The notes under the pieces are model-generated. The model saw only the letters and a program-made list of their open reading frames with translations. It had not been told where the DNA came from and searched no databases. 64,000 nucleotides of DNA from IMG/VR virus record IMGVR_UViG_3300037137_001341, positions 52,238 to 116,237 of that record. One strand, given 5' to 3'. How positions within the stretch are numbered: the first letter of the stretch is position 1; every line of letters starts with the position of its first letter. Shown here in pieces: positions 36,134-44,958 of the stretch. The stretch is from a virus. Made by a program: the position numbers and the translations under genes.

Positions 36134-38776
36134 CTACGACGGCTGCGCCTGCGCTGCCCGCGCCTGATGCTGCGCCGCGATCTGCTGCCAGAGCTTCTCG
36201 ACCCAGCGCTTGCCGTCGCGTCGCAGGATCACCGACTCGGCGCCGCCCGGCATCCCCCTCACGACGCTCAGCAAGTCCTCCGGCTTGTGCATCTGCACGA
36301 GCGCGCCGCTCGGGTCGGGGTACGCCTCCACGAAGCGCTGCGCGAAGATTTCTGCCGGGAGCCCGACGTTGATCGCCCGCTCGACCTCGGCGCGGAACTC
36401 CACGATGGCCGTGTCCGGGAAGATGGCCCCCAGCGCGTTCGTGCCCTGTCCGTTCTGGGGCACATGCTCCTGCGGTGGGGACTGGACCTGCGGGGCCGGC
36501 TGCGGGGACATGTTCTGGGGAGGCGGCTGGACCTGCTGCATCGGAGGAGCCATCGGCGTGGTCGGCTGCATCGGCTGGACCTGTTGCTGTGGCTGCGGCT
36601 GCGGCTGGAACGGCGCCTCGGGCGGGATAGTCGGCTGGTGCCCCGCGACGGGCACAGATCCCTGCGAGGCCCACGCAACCGTCCGTCGCGGCTGCGGCCT
36701 CGGGATCCGCTGCTGCTGTGGCGGCTGCCCCTGCCCCTGAGCCGGCGGCAGCTGGCGCGGAGCGCCCGGTTGCCCCTGTCCACCACCGGCGCGTGCTTCC
36801 ATCGCCCTCGGGAGCCACTCGTTCATCGTCTCGAACGCCTTCGAGAGCCCCATGCCGACGGTGCCGACGAAGCGCTCGCCCGCGGTCTGGTTCGCGTTCT
36901 CGTCGGTCTTCGTGAAACCGAGCGCCTCGGCCTGCGCCGTGATCTTGCCGATCACCTGCACCGGGTCCTTCGACTTCTCGGCTTCCTCTCGGGCCTCCGA
37001 AAGCTCCTCTTCGAGCCGCGCGATCCGCTCCTTCGCGTTCGCCAGCTGCATGTCCCACGTGCTCTTGGTCGTGTCCACGCGGGTCGTATGCTGCTCACCC
37101 TGCATCCGAAGCTCGCGGGCGTGCTGCTCCCGCATGTCCTTGATGCGGTCGTCGAAGCGCGCAACCGTCTCGGCCACCCGGCGCTCGGCGACGTCGCGCT
37201 CCTCGCGCCTCGTCTGCTCGACCTGCCCCTTCAGTTCGGTCTCGCGGTCACGCCACCGGCGCTCGGTCTGCTCCAGAATCTCCCGTGCATGCTTCTCGGA
37301 GTCTTCGAGCCGCTCACGCAGGCGCTTCAGTTCATCGTCGTGCCGCTCCTTCAGCGCCGAGCCGGACTCGCGGTTCTGCTCGCGGATCCGGTTCGTCTCC
37401 TCCATGTGAGCCTGACGCAGACGCACGATCTCGTCCTCGGCGTTCTTGCCTGGGTGCATCTCCTTCACGAGATGCACGGCGTCCTGCACCGGGTTCTGCG
37501 ACACGCGCTGGTTCTGCTGCTGCTCCGCGAGCCTTTCGAGCTTCAGACCCATCTGCTTGGCGTCCTCGCGTGCGAGGGACAGCTGCTCGCGCAGCGACTC
37601 TTCGCGTCTCTCAGCCGACCTGTTCGCCTGCTCCACTGCCTGCTTGCTGGCATCGCTGACGATCGACAGGACGTCCTTGTTCGGGGCGGCACTCACCAGC
37701 GCCGCCTTGCGAAGCTCCTCCTTCTCCTCGTCGGCACGCTTCAGCAGGTTCTGCATGAAGTCGATATTCGTCCGGTGCATCGCTGCGTCGGCCGGTGTCG
37801 CCGGGACGGCGCCTTGCTGGAACCCTGGTGCGAACGGATTCATCGAACTTTCTCCCTGCTTCTGCTGATTCTGCTTGGTCGGATTGGTGCCCGGGAGCAC
37901 CGCCAGGTTCGGCGGGAACACCGGAACGGTGTAGCGGAACGGATCGGTCTTCGCCTTGATGATGGGAAGGCCAGTCGCTGGATCTCGGCGCCCCTTCGGA
38001 TCGGGGCCGTAGACGGTGAGCGCGTAGACACGGCCCCCGTACCACTGGTGGAACTCGCTCTCGGTGATCGCCTCCCGGATCTCACCGAGGTAGCCCGAGC
38101 ACGGGATCTGCGCCCAGACCCTCGGTTCCAGCCGCTCGACGCGAATGAAGTGCTGGCCGTCACCGATGGTGAAGCGCGCGTACACATCCCGCAGGTTCTT
38201 CGGCTGCTTCCAGCCGACCAGATCCTCGTTGTCTGTCGGCCGCACCTCCCCGATCGTCGGGTGAGTACGCATCCTCGGATCTGCTTCGGTCGCGGGGATC
38301 TCGTCCATCGGTGAGTGGACCACTTCCTCCTGCGGGTCACCCTCCGTGAGCCCCTCGTCGTACACGTCGGCCACCGGCTGCTGCGAGCGCGAGGGCCTGG
38401 CAGGGAGCGGTGGCTCGCTCTCCCCCTCATCTGCTGGGGGCGGGTGCCGCCGCAGCACAGCCTCGAAGGCAGCGGAGACGGCAGCTGCCGGCGCTTCGCG
38501 GCGTTTGACGGCCACGACTGGCTCGGGGTGCTCTTTCCTGGCCTCTTCCCGGGCGTCCTCGGTCATGGCCAGGAACTCGTCCGGGTCTATGCGCCGACGG
38601 CGAGCTTCGGCGCGGAGCTTGTTGGCCCAGCGCGCCTTGAGTGCGCCCCGCTCCCTCGGTGACATGTCCGCGTACGGCTGGTACGCGACGCCGTAGAGCC
38701 GGGACTCAGCCAGCAACTGCCGATCGATCTGCCTGGCTGAATCCTCGGGCTGCTGCTCGGAGGCCGGTTCGCTCAT
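36134..38776 (-). CDS. Long coiled-coil scaffold-like protein, 880 aa
   Basis: Residues 1-170 are helical and acidic. Residues 195-300 form a compact alpha/beta domain (FTIGDGQHFIRVERLEPRVW; YGGRVYALTVYGPDPKGR). Residues 340-640 are a long heptad-rich coiled coil full of Glu/Arg/Gln. Residues 680-800 are Pro/Gln-rich and disordered, and the last 80 form a helical domain. No catalytic motif. Size and architecture suit an assembly scaffold or internal virion protein. ATG 38776 overlaps the upstream stop (ATGA). Confidence 0.72.
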   Translation of the reverse strand: MSEPASEQQPEDSARQIDRQLLAESRLYGVAYQPYADMSPRERGALKARWANKLRAEARRRRIDPDEFLAMTEDAREEARKEHPEPVVAVKRREAPAAAVSAAFEAVLRRHPPPADEGESEPPLPARPSRSQQPVADVYDEGLTEGDPQEEVVHSPMDEIPATEADPRMRTHPTIGEVRPTDNEDLVGWKQPKNLRDVYARFTIGDGQHFIRVERLEPRVWAQIPCSGYLGEIREAITESEFHQWYGGRVYALTVYGPDPKGRRDPATGLPIIKAKTDPFRYTVPVFPPNLAVLPGTNPTKQNQQKQGESSMNPFAPGFQQGAVPATPADAAMHRTNIDFMQNLLKRADEEKEELRKAALVSAAPNKDVLSIVSDASKQAVEQANRSAERREESLREQLSLAREDAKQMGLKLERLAEQQQNQRVSQNPVQDAVHLVKEMHPGKNAEDEIVRLRQAHMEETNRIREQNRESGSALKERHDDELKRLRERLEDSEKHAREILEQTERRWRDRETELKGQVEQTRREERDVAERRVAETVARFDDRIKDMREQHARELRMQGEQHTTRVDTTKSTWDMQLANAKERIARLEEELSEAREEAEKSKDPVQVIGKITAQAEALGFTKTDENANQTAGERFVGTVGMGLSKAFETMNEWLPRAMEARAGGGQGQPGAPRQLPPAQGQGQPPQQQRIPRPQPRRTVAWASQGSVPVAGHQPTIPPEAPFQPQPQPQQQVQPMQPTTPMAPPMQQVQPPPQNMSPQPAPQVQSPPQEHVPQNGQGTNALGAIFPDTAIVEFRAEVERAINVGLPAEIFAQRFVEAYPDPSGALVQMHKPEDLLSVVRGMPGGAESVILRRDGKRWVEKLWQQIAAQHQARAAQAQPS

Positions 38777-39309
38777 GCGTCCTCGGGAGCCTCATCCTCG
38801 TCGTCATCGTCATCGTCGTCATCATCCTCGTCCTCGATGACGATCGACTTGGTGAAGTCAGCCATCCCCTGTGTCATGCGCCGCAAGGTCGCGAAGACCT
38901 CCCGCTGCGCGTCACCCTCGACACCGGCGGGGACCAGGCTCGTGAGCCCGTCGAGCAGCTTGGTGTACTGCTCGAACAGCTGGAGGTACTTGTCGGCGTC
39001 TTCCTTCAGGAGCGCTGACGTGTCACCGGCACCATCCGGGAGATCCGCGACGTGGTTTTCGAGATCCACGATGGCGACGGCGCTAGCCGACGCGAGATCC
39101 ATGATCAGCGTCATCACGGTGCCGCCGACCTCGCGGTAGACCTTCGCAATCTCCGGCTTGCCAGCGTCGTCCGCGGACTTCGCCAGGGACGCAAACCTGT
39201 CGCGTCCCTCCGCGGCGTCGATGTAGAGCGTGCGGAACTCGCTCTCGGTGTCGGGCTCGTCTGTCGGTTCGGCCGGCGTCGTCTGCAGCGTCTGAGTGGG
39301 TTCGGACAT
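38773..39309 (-). CDS. Acidic helical protein, 178 aa
   Basis: Helical throughout (FASLAKSADDAGKPEIAKVY; ADKYLQLFEQYTKLLDGLTS) with a C-terminal run of about 18 Asp/Glu residues. Acidic tails of this kind occur in DNA mimics, histone chaperones and scaffold proteins. Directly upstream of the coiled-coil protein. It could handle the very basic 837-aa protein, but that is speculation. Confidence 0.7.
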   Translation of the reverse strand: MSEPTQTLQTTPAEPTDEPDTESEFRTLYIDAAEGRDRFASLAKSADDAGKPEIAKVYREVGGTVMTLIMDLASASAVAIVDLENHVADLPDGAGDTSALLKEDADKYLQLFEQYTKLLDGLTSLVPAGVEGDAQREVFATLRRMTQGMADFTKSIVIEDEDDDDDDDDDEDEAPEDA

Positions 39310-39314
39310 GTACT

Positions 39315-40031
39315 TCAGTTCTCCTGGTTCTCGTCGTCGCGCTTCGGCTCATCGAAGATCCCGAAGCCCTGGAAGATGGGAAGGTGTGTGCGTTTTGCGC
39401 CCTGCTCGATCTTGAACTTGTCGAAGTCGTCGAGGCGCTTGATGCTCTCGACGTCGTACGGGTGGCGCATGTCGCAGGCCCACATGCCGAGATCGGACAC
39501 GGTCATAAACGTGCCCTCGGTCGTGCGACGCGCGGAGCAGAGGCGGTAGTGCTTCTTGTGCGTGGCGTTCAGGTAGAAGCTGCCCTGCTGGCGCACGTAG
39601 TGGTGGCACTGCGGCCGGATCGGCAAGACCTCGACCCACTCGTCGCTGGAGATGTTGGTCGCGCCCTGCTCCCGCACGAGGTTGTTCTTGACTCGATAGC
39701 AACCGTTCGGTGCGCGCGAAACGTCCGCGGGCTCGAACGTCGCTTTGATCTCTCCCCATTCGTCGCGCATCACGAACTTCGAGACGTCCGCCATGCACAC
39801 GAGCGACTCCGTCGAGAGCGCGGGGATGTCGTCGCCGTTGGTCGTCGTGTCGACCGTCACGGGCATCCCATCGGGGCCCGTGACGCGCATCGCTGGCCCC
39901 GGCTGGAAGTCCTCGTCCACCTCATCGAAGGGGTGGAACTCGGTTTCCGCGTCTACGTCGCCCTCGGGCCCCTCGTGAACGGTCTCATCCGGCTCAGCGC
40001 TGTCGCGCGAGTCCCCTGGTTCGTCGGACAT
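39315..40031 (-). CDS. Unknown protein with Cys/His cluster, 238 aa
   Basis: An acidic N-terminus (MSDEPGDSRDSAEPDETVHE) precedes a domain with PQCHHYVRQQ, RLCSARR and WACDMRHPYD, which could ligate zinc or an Fe-S cluster. ATG 40031 lies 9 bases below the -10 of a good promoter, so the mRNA is probably leaderless. First gene of a three-gene leftward unit with the two genes above. Function unknown. Confidence 0.72.
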   Translation of the reverse strand: MSDEPGDSRDSAEPDETVHEGPEGDVDAETEFHPFDEVDEDFQPGPAMRVTGPDGMPVTVDTTTNGDDIPALSTESLVCMADVSKFVMRDEWGEIKATFEPADVSRAPNGCYRVKNNLVREQGATNISSDEWVEVLPIRPQCHHYVRQQGSFYLNATHKKHYRLCSARRTTEGTFMTVSDLGMWACDMRHPYDVESIKRLDDFDKFKIEQGAKRTHLPIFQGFGIFDEPKRDDENQEN

Positions 40032-40039
40032 GTGCCGGC

Positions 40040-40068
40040 ATGCTAACCACGGACATGTGCCCGATCAA
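40040..40068 (-). promoter_or_regulatory. Leftward promoter, probable leaderless start
   Basis: TTGATC (40068-40063), 17 bases, TAGCAT (40045-40040), predicted +1 near 40033, two bases before ATG 40031. There is no SD for the downstream gene, consistent with leaderless translation. Confidence 0.65.
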
Positions 40069-40098
40069 CGCCCTGATCACTACCAAGCCTTGCAGAAC

Positions 40099-40590
40099 TC
40101 ACGCAGCGGGCTTGCCCGGCGCCTTGGGCACTTCCTGCGGCGTGGAGACATGTGACCCGTCGAACTCCTCGATGAAGCTCGCCAGCGCTGGGTCCGCCTG
40201 GACGATGGGGGCCTGTTTTCCGAGCTTCTGAAGCTCCGCCGCGAGGCCGTTCGAGACCCTCACGACGCGCTGAAGGTCGCGCATGAGCCACGCCTGGGCC
40301 ACGCCGGCCGCCTGACTCGACTCCCGGTAGAACCGCTGCCAGGTATCCCGCTCCTTTTCGATGCCCTCGATGATCCCGAAGAACTCGGAGGCCCTCCGCT
40401 CGTGCGTTCGGGCCAGATCGGCCAGTTCTCCGGCTGCCCCATTCGCGTCCTCGGCGCTCTTGACCGCGAGGTCGAACCCCGTTCGCAGCTGCTTGATCCG
40501 CTCCAGGGCCACATGCCACAGGGCCGCCAGCACCAGGAGGAGAAGCAGGGTGGAACCCCCGAATATCTGCGCAAGTAGTCGAAATGTCAT
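40099..40590 (-). CDS. N-terminally anchored coiled-coil protein, 163 aa
   Basis: A membrane helix at residues 8-27 (IFGGSTLLLLLVLAALWHVA) is followed by about 110 residues of helical coiled-coil (ERIKQLRTGFDLAVKSAEDA) and a Pro-rich end. Topology recalls phage inner-membrane spanins (Rz-type), but no outer-membrane partner is seen nearby. ATG 40590 overlaps the NUDIX stop (ATGA). Confidence 0.72.
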   Translation of the reverse strand: MTFRLLAQIFGGSTLLLLLVLAALWHVALERIKQLRTGFDLAVKSAEDANGAAGELADLARTHERRASEFFGIIEGIEKERDTWQRFYRESSQAAGVAQAWLMRDLQRVVRVSNGLAAELQKLGKQAPIVQADPALASFIEEFDGSHVSTPQEVPKAPGKPAA

Positions 40591-41015
40591 CCGTATTCTC
40601 TCTGAAGCCAACGGAGCGCGCAGTCGGCTCCAGGGTGAAGGTGGGGGCCCGTAGCCGCGGGATCGGCCCAGATCCAGGCCGTGTGCTCGCCGTCGAGCTT
40701 CGGCGCGAACTCCTCCCGCACGGTAACCACGAAGAGGGTGTAGGCCAGCGCGACGGGCTCGCCGTCGCCGTCCCCAGTGACGACGTCGCCGTCGAGCAGC
40801 TGGACGAGATCCAGGCATGTGACGCAGTCCGTCAGGATCGCGGGGAGCCCCGTCTCCTCGTCCAGTTCTCGGGCGGCCGTCGCTTCCGGCGCCTCGCCGG
40901 GATCGGACATGCCACCGGGGTGGCTCCATCCCTGGCCGTCCGTGCGCTCCATGAGCAGCACGCGGCCGGTGTTCTCGGCGAGAATGAGGGTGCCGGCGGC
41001 GCGAGGTATGGTCAC
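40587..41015 (-). CDS. NUDIX hydrolase, 142 aa
   Basis: The NUDIX box is intact at residues 35-57: G35-x5-E41-x7-RELDEE-x-GL (G35 MSDPGE, RELDEETGL). These Mg-dependent enzymes hydrolyse nucleoside diphosphates linked to another group, such as oxidised dNTPs, ADP-ribose or nucleotide sugars. Substrate unknown. GTG 41015 overlaps the upstream stop (GTGA). Phages use such enzymes to clean nucleotide pools or affect host mRNA caps and NAD. Confidence 0.9.
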   Translation of the reverse strand: MTIPRAAGTLILAENTGRVLLMERTDGQGWSHPGGMSDPGEAPEATAARELDEETGLPAILTDCVTCLDLVQLLDGDVVTGDGDGEPVALAYTLFVVTVREEFAPKLDGEHTAWIWADPAATGPHLHPGADCALRWLQREYG

Positions 41016-41281
41016 GTCACGTCACTCTCGGGGCGATCCCCGATGACGATCCCTCGATGCTGATTCGCGCGCCGCGCCCGCTTCTCCGGCTTCGGCGTGT
41101 CACGATCGTAGCCCTTCTCGCGCCATGCTTTCATGTACTTGCGGTGGCACTCCTTGCAGTGCCGCTGGTAGCCGTCGCGGCGGTGCGTGGCGAAAAGCGC
41201 GGTGCTCAGGAAGTCCTGGTGGCCGGCGCACCACGCCTTTCCCTCCGGCGGGTCGCCGTGAATGGTTGCACGCTTCGCCAT
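41012..41281 (-). CDS. Small zinc-binding protein, 89 aa
   Basis: WCAGHQDF then DGYQRHCKECHRKYMKAW gives a Cys/His set of the kind found at the N-terminus of phage HNH/recombination-endonuclease-VII-like proteins, but the nuclease part is absent. Basic C-terminal half (KPEKRARRANQHRG). Probably binds nucleic acid. Confidence 0.72.
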   Translation of the reverse strand: MAKRATIHGDPPEGKAWCAGHQDFLSTALFATHRRDGYQRHCKECHRKYMKAWREKGYDRDTPKPEKRARRANQHRGIVIGDRPESDVT

Positions 41282-41599
41282 TCACGCGCCCCGCAGAAAC
41301 GCTTCCATCCGATCCCCGAGCAAGTTCACGACCTGCTCCCTCGTGGTGGCCCCGGATTCGATCGCCATCACGAACAGTTCCGCGATCTTGCGCACGTCAT
41401 CTGCCGGCACATACCCCGCGTCCCGCAGATCCTGCTCGGTGGCCCATTCGCAGCCGCTGGGCTTGAAGTTCTCGGTGCCCACGACGGTCCCGGTCCCCCG
41501 GCCGGTCTTTGTCACCAGCAGGGCGAACCTCGTGGGATCCGGCCGGGTGAACATGATGGGGCGCGTGGCGCCGGCCGGGATGCTCTCTTCGTCCATCAT
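41282..41599 (-). CDS. Unknown protein, 105 aa
   Basis: MMDEESIPAGATRPIMFTRP, a beta-type core (TRFALLVTKTGRGTGTVVG) and a helical end. ATG 41599 overlaps the upstream stop (ATGA). No family recognised. Confidence 0.65.
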   Translation of the reverse strand: MMDEESIPAGATRPIMFTRPDPTRFALLVTKTGRGTGTVVGTENFKPSGCEWATEQDLRDAGYVPADDVRKIAELFVMAIESGATTREQVVNLLGDRMEAFLRGA

Positions 41600-42186
41600 T
41601 TTCCACGCCCCAGCCGGCGCGACGCAGCGCCCGGCAGCGCCCCGCGCCCCCCGCTCGGCGGCAGCTGCCCGCGCTCCGCTTCGGCCGCGATCAGCCGCTG
41701 TTCCAGCCGCTCGATCACCCCGAGGAGCTTGATGTTGGCCATCTGGCCGGTCCGGCTGTCGGCGCGCCCCATGGCCTCGGGATCGTAGATGTTCGTGGCG
41801 ATCGGGCCGCCGCCGAAGATCCCGCCCGCCGTGGAGCCCCCGAGGCCATGTACCCCGTCGAGAAGCTCGGCCTCCTCCTCGTACCAGCGCTCCCGCGCTT
41901 CCTCCGCGCTCTCCCCGCGGTCGTCCCCGCGGTACCTGACCACGGGGGACCCCTCGAACTCCTGCGACCTGTGCCGCTCGATCGCCTCCTCGCGGGTGCG
42001 CGCGAGCGCGGCGCCGCTGGCGTCCCCGAGCGGGTCCGGCCGCGTGATCGCCCGCGTCGGCGTTGGAGCGGGGTCGGCAGTGCCGACCCCCATCGCCTTC
42101 TCCAGCATCTCCCGCTTGATGACGTCGACCGTGACGCCCCGCATCTTGGCCAGCAGCTTCAGCGCCTCCTCGAAGTCGTCGGACAT
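41596..42186 (-). CDS. Unknown helical protein, 196 aa
   Basis: MSDDFEEALKLLAKMRGVTV, an Arg/Glu-rich middle, a Gly-rich stretch with HGLGGSTAGGIFGGG and a helical end (LGVIERLEQRLIAAEAERG). ATG 42186 is 8 bases below a -10 box that lies inside the end of the upstream gene. No family recognised. Confidence 0.68.
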   Translation of the reverse strand: MSDDFEEALKLLAKMRGVTVDVIKREMLEKAMGVGTADPAPTPTRAITRPDPLGDASGAALARTREEAIERHRSQEFEGSPVVRYRGDDRGESAEEARERWYEEEAELLDGVHGLGGSTAGGIFGGGPIATNIYDPEAMGRADSRTGQMANIKLLGVIERLEQRLIAAEAERGQLPPSGGRGALPGAASRRLGRGK

Positions 42187-42193
42187 GCGCTCA

Positions 42194-42222
42194 AGGGTAG
42201 CTAGCCACTCGACGATTCGCAA
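42194..42222 (-). promoter_or_regulatory. Leftward promoter with GGCTAGCT operator-like site
   Basis: TTGCGA (42222-42217), 17 bases, TACCCT (42199-42194), predicted +1 next to ATG 42186. GGCTAGCT (42206-42199) sits directly on the upstream edge of the -10 box. Weaker -35 and -10 than the other promoters, but the same leaderless geometry. Confidence 0.5.
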
Positions 42223-42566
42223 GCCCCGAGCGCCTTCTGCACCGCGTCCTCGCCGTCGTCCGTGTCCTCCGCGGGAGTGCCCTTTGGGAACTGTTCCCGC
42301 GCGAGCTTGCGGAGCGCCTTGCGGGACTCCTTCGTCATCACCCAGTCCGGGTTCCCGATGCAGCGCCCGGTGTTCAGACTGAACTCGACGGCGTTCGCGC
42401 TGCCCCAGGTGAGCAGGGCACGTGTCCGCGTATCCAGTCGGACGAGCGACTCCTCGCGTTCCTGCAGCGCGGCTGCGGTGCGCTTGTAACCGCCGCGCTT
42501 CAGCTTGCCGTCCTCGGTCTGCTCGCGGGTGAGAACGGGCCAGTACTGGAGCTTCACGGCGGTCAT
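42201..42566 (-). CDS. Unknown basic protein, 121 aa
   Basis: MTAVKLQYWPVLTREQTEDG, basic helical middle (KGGYKRTAAALQEREESLVR type) and an acidic end. ATG 42566 overlaps the upstream stop (ATGA). No family recognised. Confidence 0.65.
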   Translation of the reverse strand: MTAVKLQYWPVLTREQTEDGKLKRGGYKRTAAALQEREESLVRLDTRTRALLTWGSANAVEFSLNTGRCIGNPDWVMTKESRKALRKLAREQFPKGTPAEDTDDGEDAVQKALGACESSSG

Positions 42567-44032
42567 GGTTTGCCTCGCACTTCGTCACGGAGCGCCGACG
42601 GCAACGTCTCGAAGAGCGACACGATCAGGCGGTGAACACGCTCACCGAGGTTTGGCGTCGCCGCCAGTTGCCTTGCGAGCCGGACCAGCGCGGCGCGGTC
42701 GCTCTTCGCGGCGTCGCGCTCGGCCGTGATGGTCACGACCTCTTCCAGAGACGTGGACTTCTGGAGCGCGGCTACTTCGTCCACGAGAACGAGTGTCGCG
42801 CTGCGAACCGCGGAGCGAGTCCTCGTGGCTTCCTGATCCTGCACCAGAGACATATCCGCCTGCAGCTTCCGGTTCTCGGCAACCAGTCGCTCGTTCCCCG
42901 CTGCTAACAATCGTGCTTCACCCTCCGCGTCGTTGCGCCGCTTCGCGTGGTCGGCGATCTGTCCGATGGCGACCATCTTGGACTGCTCAGCCTCGTCCTT
43001 CTCGCGCTCCAGCCTGATGAGTCGCTGGTTGGCGAGCGCGAGCCGGCCGCGCACTACCTCTACCTCCGCCGTCAGCCACGCCACTCGACGCACGCTGTTG
43101 TGGTCCTCCAGATGCGCCGCTAACTTCTCAGCGTCGTCGAACGTCTTGTCGCAGATCAGGCAGGTGATCGGGCCGGCGAATGTCAGCGCCTCCGCGTCCA
43201 CAGCCCGCTCCGCTTCCGCTGCCTCCGCGTCGGTCAGGGCGAAGCCGACGTCCTCGCGCGGCTCCTGTCGCGGATCGCTCCACCCTTCGGGCATACCAAC
43301 CTCGTCGAGCTTGCGCTGCAGCTCGCTCACGCGGTCGTTCGCCGCCGCGTACTGCTGCGCGAGGTCGTTGTAATCCCTCACCATCGTCGCCACGACCGCG
43401 TCCACGTCCGCGCCGCGCTTGGCATACTCAGCCTGCTCGGCGAGCACCTCCTCGATGACCTCCGGCGACGCCGCCACATGCACCTGCTTGTTCCACTGCT
43501 CCCGCTGCGCGATGCGGAGCAAGATCAGGTAGCCCAGAAGATCCTTGATGACGTCCTCGCCTGCGGCGATGCCGCGCATGAGCCGCGAGAGCTTGTCGTC
43601 GATTCGGACACGGATCTGTTCCACCGTGTCGGACTTCGCGAAGATCCTGACGGGCGAGAGCGCAGAGGAACCGTATGCGCGGTTTTTCTCCAGCAGCATC
43701 GCCTTGAGCGCGTCGCACTCCTCGGAGATGCGCTCGGCGTCGCTGCGCATCGCGCGCTCGACCGCGTGGTCGTTCAGGTCATCGTTCGTGTTGCTTCCGT
43801 CCATGCTGCTGCCTCCAATGGTCCGTGCTCTCCACGCCTCGTCCTCGCCGGCTTCTTCCAGATCGGTCAACATCTCTCGCAGGCTCGTCACATCCTTGCC
43901 AAGTGAGACAGGGATACTGGAGTTCCCGTACTTGTGCCAAACCTCGAAGCCATCAGCGCAACCGGCACTGCGCACCGCGTAGAGATTGCCGCGCCGCCAG
44001 ACCGGGCTGTCATCGTTCGTCGTCTGTTCCAT
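42563..44032 (-). CDS. DUF1599/nucleotide-modification-associated protein with C2H2 finger, 489 aa
   Basis: Residues about 100-178 (LLEKNRAYGSSALSPVRIFA; RVRIDDKLSRLMRGIAAGED; DLLGYLILLRIA) match the DUF1599 / nucleotide-modification-associated domain 1 pattern found in phages, related to MazG/all-alpha NTP pyrophosphatases. A classical C2H2 finger (C291, C294, H307, H311) and a long coiled coil follow. The combination is unusual. It may act on modified or host nucleotides and bind DNA. ATG 44032 chosen; ATG 44044 is possible. Confidence 0.75.
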   Translation of the reverse strand: MEQTTNDDSPVWRRGNLYAVRSAGCADGFEVWHKYGNSSIPVSLGKDVTSLREMLTDLEEAGEDEAWRARTIGGSSMDGSNTNDDLNDHAVERAMRSDAERISEECDALKAMLLEKNRAYGSSALSPVRIFAKSDTVEQIRVRIDDKLSRLMRGIAAGEDVIKDLLGYLILLRIAQREQWNKQVHVAASPEVIEEVLAEQAEYAKRGADVDAVVATMVRDYNDLAQQYAAANDRVSELQRKLDEVGMPEGWSDPRQEPREDVGFALTDAEAAEAERAVDAEALTFAGPITCLICDKTFDDAEKLAAHLEDHNSVRRVAWLTAEVEVVRGRLALANQRLIRLEREKDEAEQSKMVAIGQIADHAKRRNDAEGEARLLAAGNERLVAENRKLQADMSLVQDQEATRTRSAVRSATLVLVDEVAALQKSTSLEEVVTITAERDAAKSDRAALVRLARQLAATPNLGERVHRLIVSLFETLPSALRDEVRGKP

Positions 44033-44135
44033 GCTCCCTCTCATCTTTTCGTTCCGCCCGTCGCCACACGTACGTCGCCACCATCACGACGCGCCAGGCG
44101 TTGCACCACCTGGACGCCTCACTCGTGTCGGTCAC
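44010..44135 (-). CDS. Putative micro-protein, 41 aa
   Basis: GTG 44135 overlaps the upstream stop as GTGA, like other genes here. The peptide VTDTSEASRWCNAWRVVMVA then TYVWRRAERKDEREHGTD has a short hydrophobic core and a charged tail. It overlaps the next start by 23 bases. It fills an otherwise empty ~90-base gap. Reality depends on the coupling pattern only. Confidence 0.45.
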   Translation of the reverse strand: MTDTSEASRWCNAWRVVMVATYVWRRAERKDEREHGTDDER

Positions 44136-44530
44136 GCGCCCTCCATCTTGCAGTCCTCGCCGCACGTTGCGCAGCACCCGTCCTCGTCCGCCTTGACGTG
44201 AGGGCCACAGGTCGGACAGGTGAACGACCCGCCCGCGAGTTCCGCGGCTCGTTCCTTCTCCCACTCGTCCAGCGCGTCTACTGCGTCGGCGAGCGCGTCG
44301 AGTAGACCGCGTCCCGTCTCCTCGTGCGCCTCTGCCTCCCTATCCATGTCCTCTTTCCGCCAGTCCCGCGCAGCGCAGACGATCTCGCGCTGCATCTTGA
44401 ACTTGTCCTCGTACGCGGCGCACATGGCACCAAGCTGGTCGCGCTCCTTCTCGGCGCGTGCCAGCCGGTCGCGTAGCTCCTGCTCGTACGGCGTGCTCGC
44501 TGGCATCTGGTCGCGGCTGATGAGGGTCAT
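44132..44530 (-). CDS. Coiled-coil protein with C-terminal zinc ribbon, 132 aa
   Basis: Helical body (YEQELRDRLARAEKERDQLG) and a C-terminal FTCPTCGPHVKADEDGCCAT-type ribbon with CxxC pairs. ATG 44530 overlaps the upstream stop (ATGA). The gene above has the same body plan (helical plus Cys pairs), so the two may be distant paralogues. Function unknown. Confidence 0.68.
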   Translation of the reverse strand: MTLISRDQMPASTPYEQELRDRLARAEKERDQLGAMCAAYEDKFKMQREIVCAARDWRKEDMDREAEAHEETGRGLLDALADAVDALDEWEKERAAELAGGSFTCPTCGPHVKADEDGCCATCGEDCKMEGA

Positions 44531-44958
44531 GTGCTGTTCGCGCACACCGCGCACCCCTCGTCGGGAGCGAGCAGCACAGTCCGGTGGTTCGGGCACGGTT
44601 GGCGCATCGAGTCGATGCGAGCGAGCAATCGGTCGCGCTCGTCGCTCAGGCGCTTCGCCTCGTCGGCGGCCTCCCCGATCAGCGCGTTCGCACGGTCGAG
44701 CGCTCCTCTCAGGTCGTCCCTCACGGATGGTTCCCACCACACGACAAGCACCTGTACCTGCGCCCACCAGAGGTTCTGTAGCTCCCACTGCAGCGTCTCG
44801 TGGGCGTCCTTCAGCGCCTCCCAGCGGGAGCGCTCCATCATCTCGGCGGGCACCACGAACGGCTCCATGTAGAGCGTGTGCAGGAAGTGCTCCACCGCGT
44901 CGGCAGCGCGCCCTTCCCAGACGCGGACACGGATGCTCAGCGGGGTCACGTCCTTCAT
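44527..44958 (-). CDS. Helical protein with C-terminal Cys cluster, 143 aa
   Basis: MKDVTPLSIRVRVWEGRAAD, a long helical part with several Trp (LQWELQNLWWAQVQVLVVWW) and a C-terminal CPNHRTVLLAPDEGCAVC, which could bind zinc. ATG 44958 overlaps the upstream stop (TGATG). Function unknown. Confidence 0.68.
   Translation of the reverse strand: MKDVTPLSIRVRVWEGRAADAVEHFLHTLYMEPFVVPAEMMERSRWEALKDAHETLQWELQNLWWAQVQVLVVWWEPSVRDDLRGALDRANALIGEAADEAKRLSDERDRLLARIDSMRQPCPNHRTVLLAPDEGCAVCANST

Noticed and set aside
35670-37058. Leftward frame of about 460 codons
   Set aside because: It overlaps the coiled-coil protein in another frame and two small membrane-protein genes; composition is Ala/Gly/Arg shadow-like.
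40099-40590. N-anchored coiled-coil protein as a definite Rz-type spanin
   Set aside because: No outer-membrane lipoprotein partner or lysis genes nearby; topology alone is not enough.
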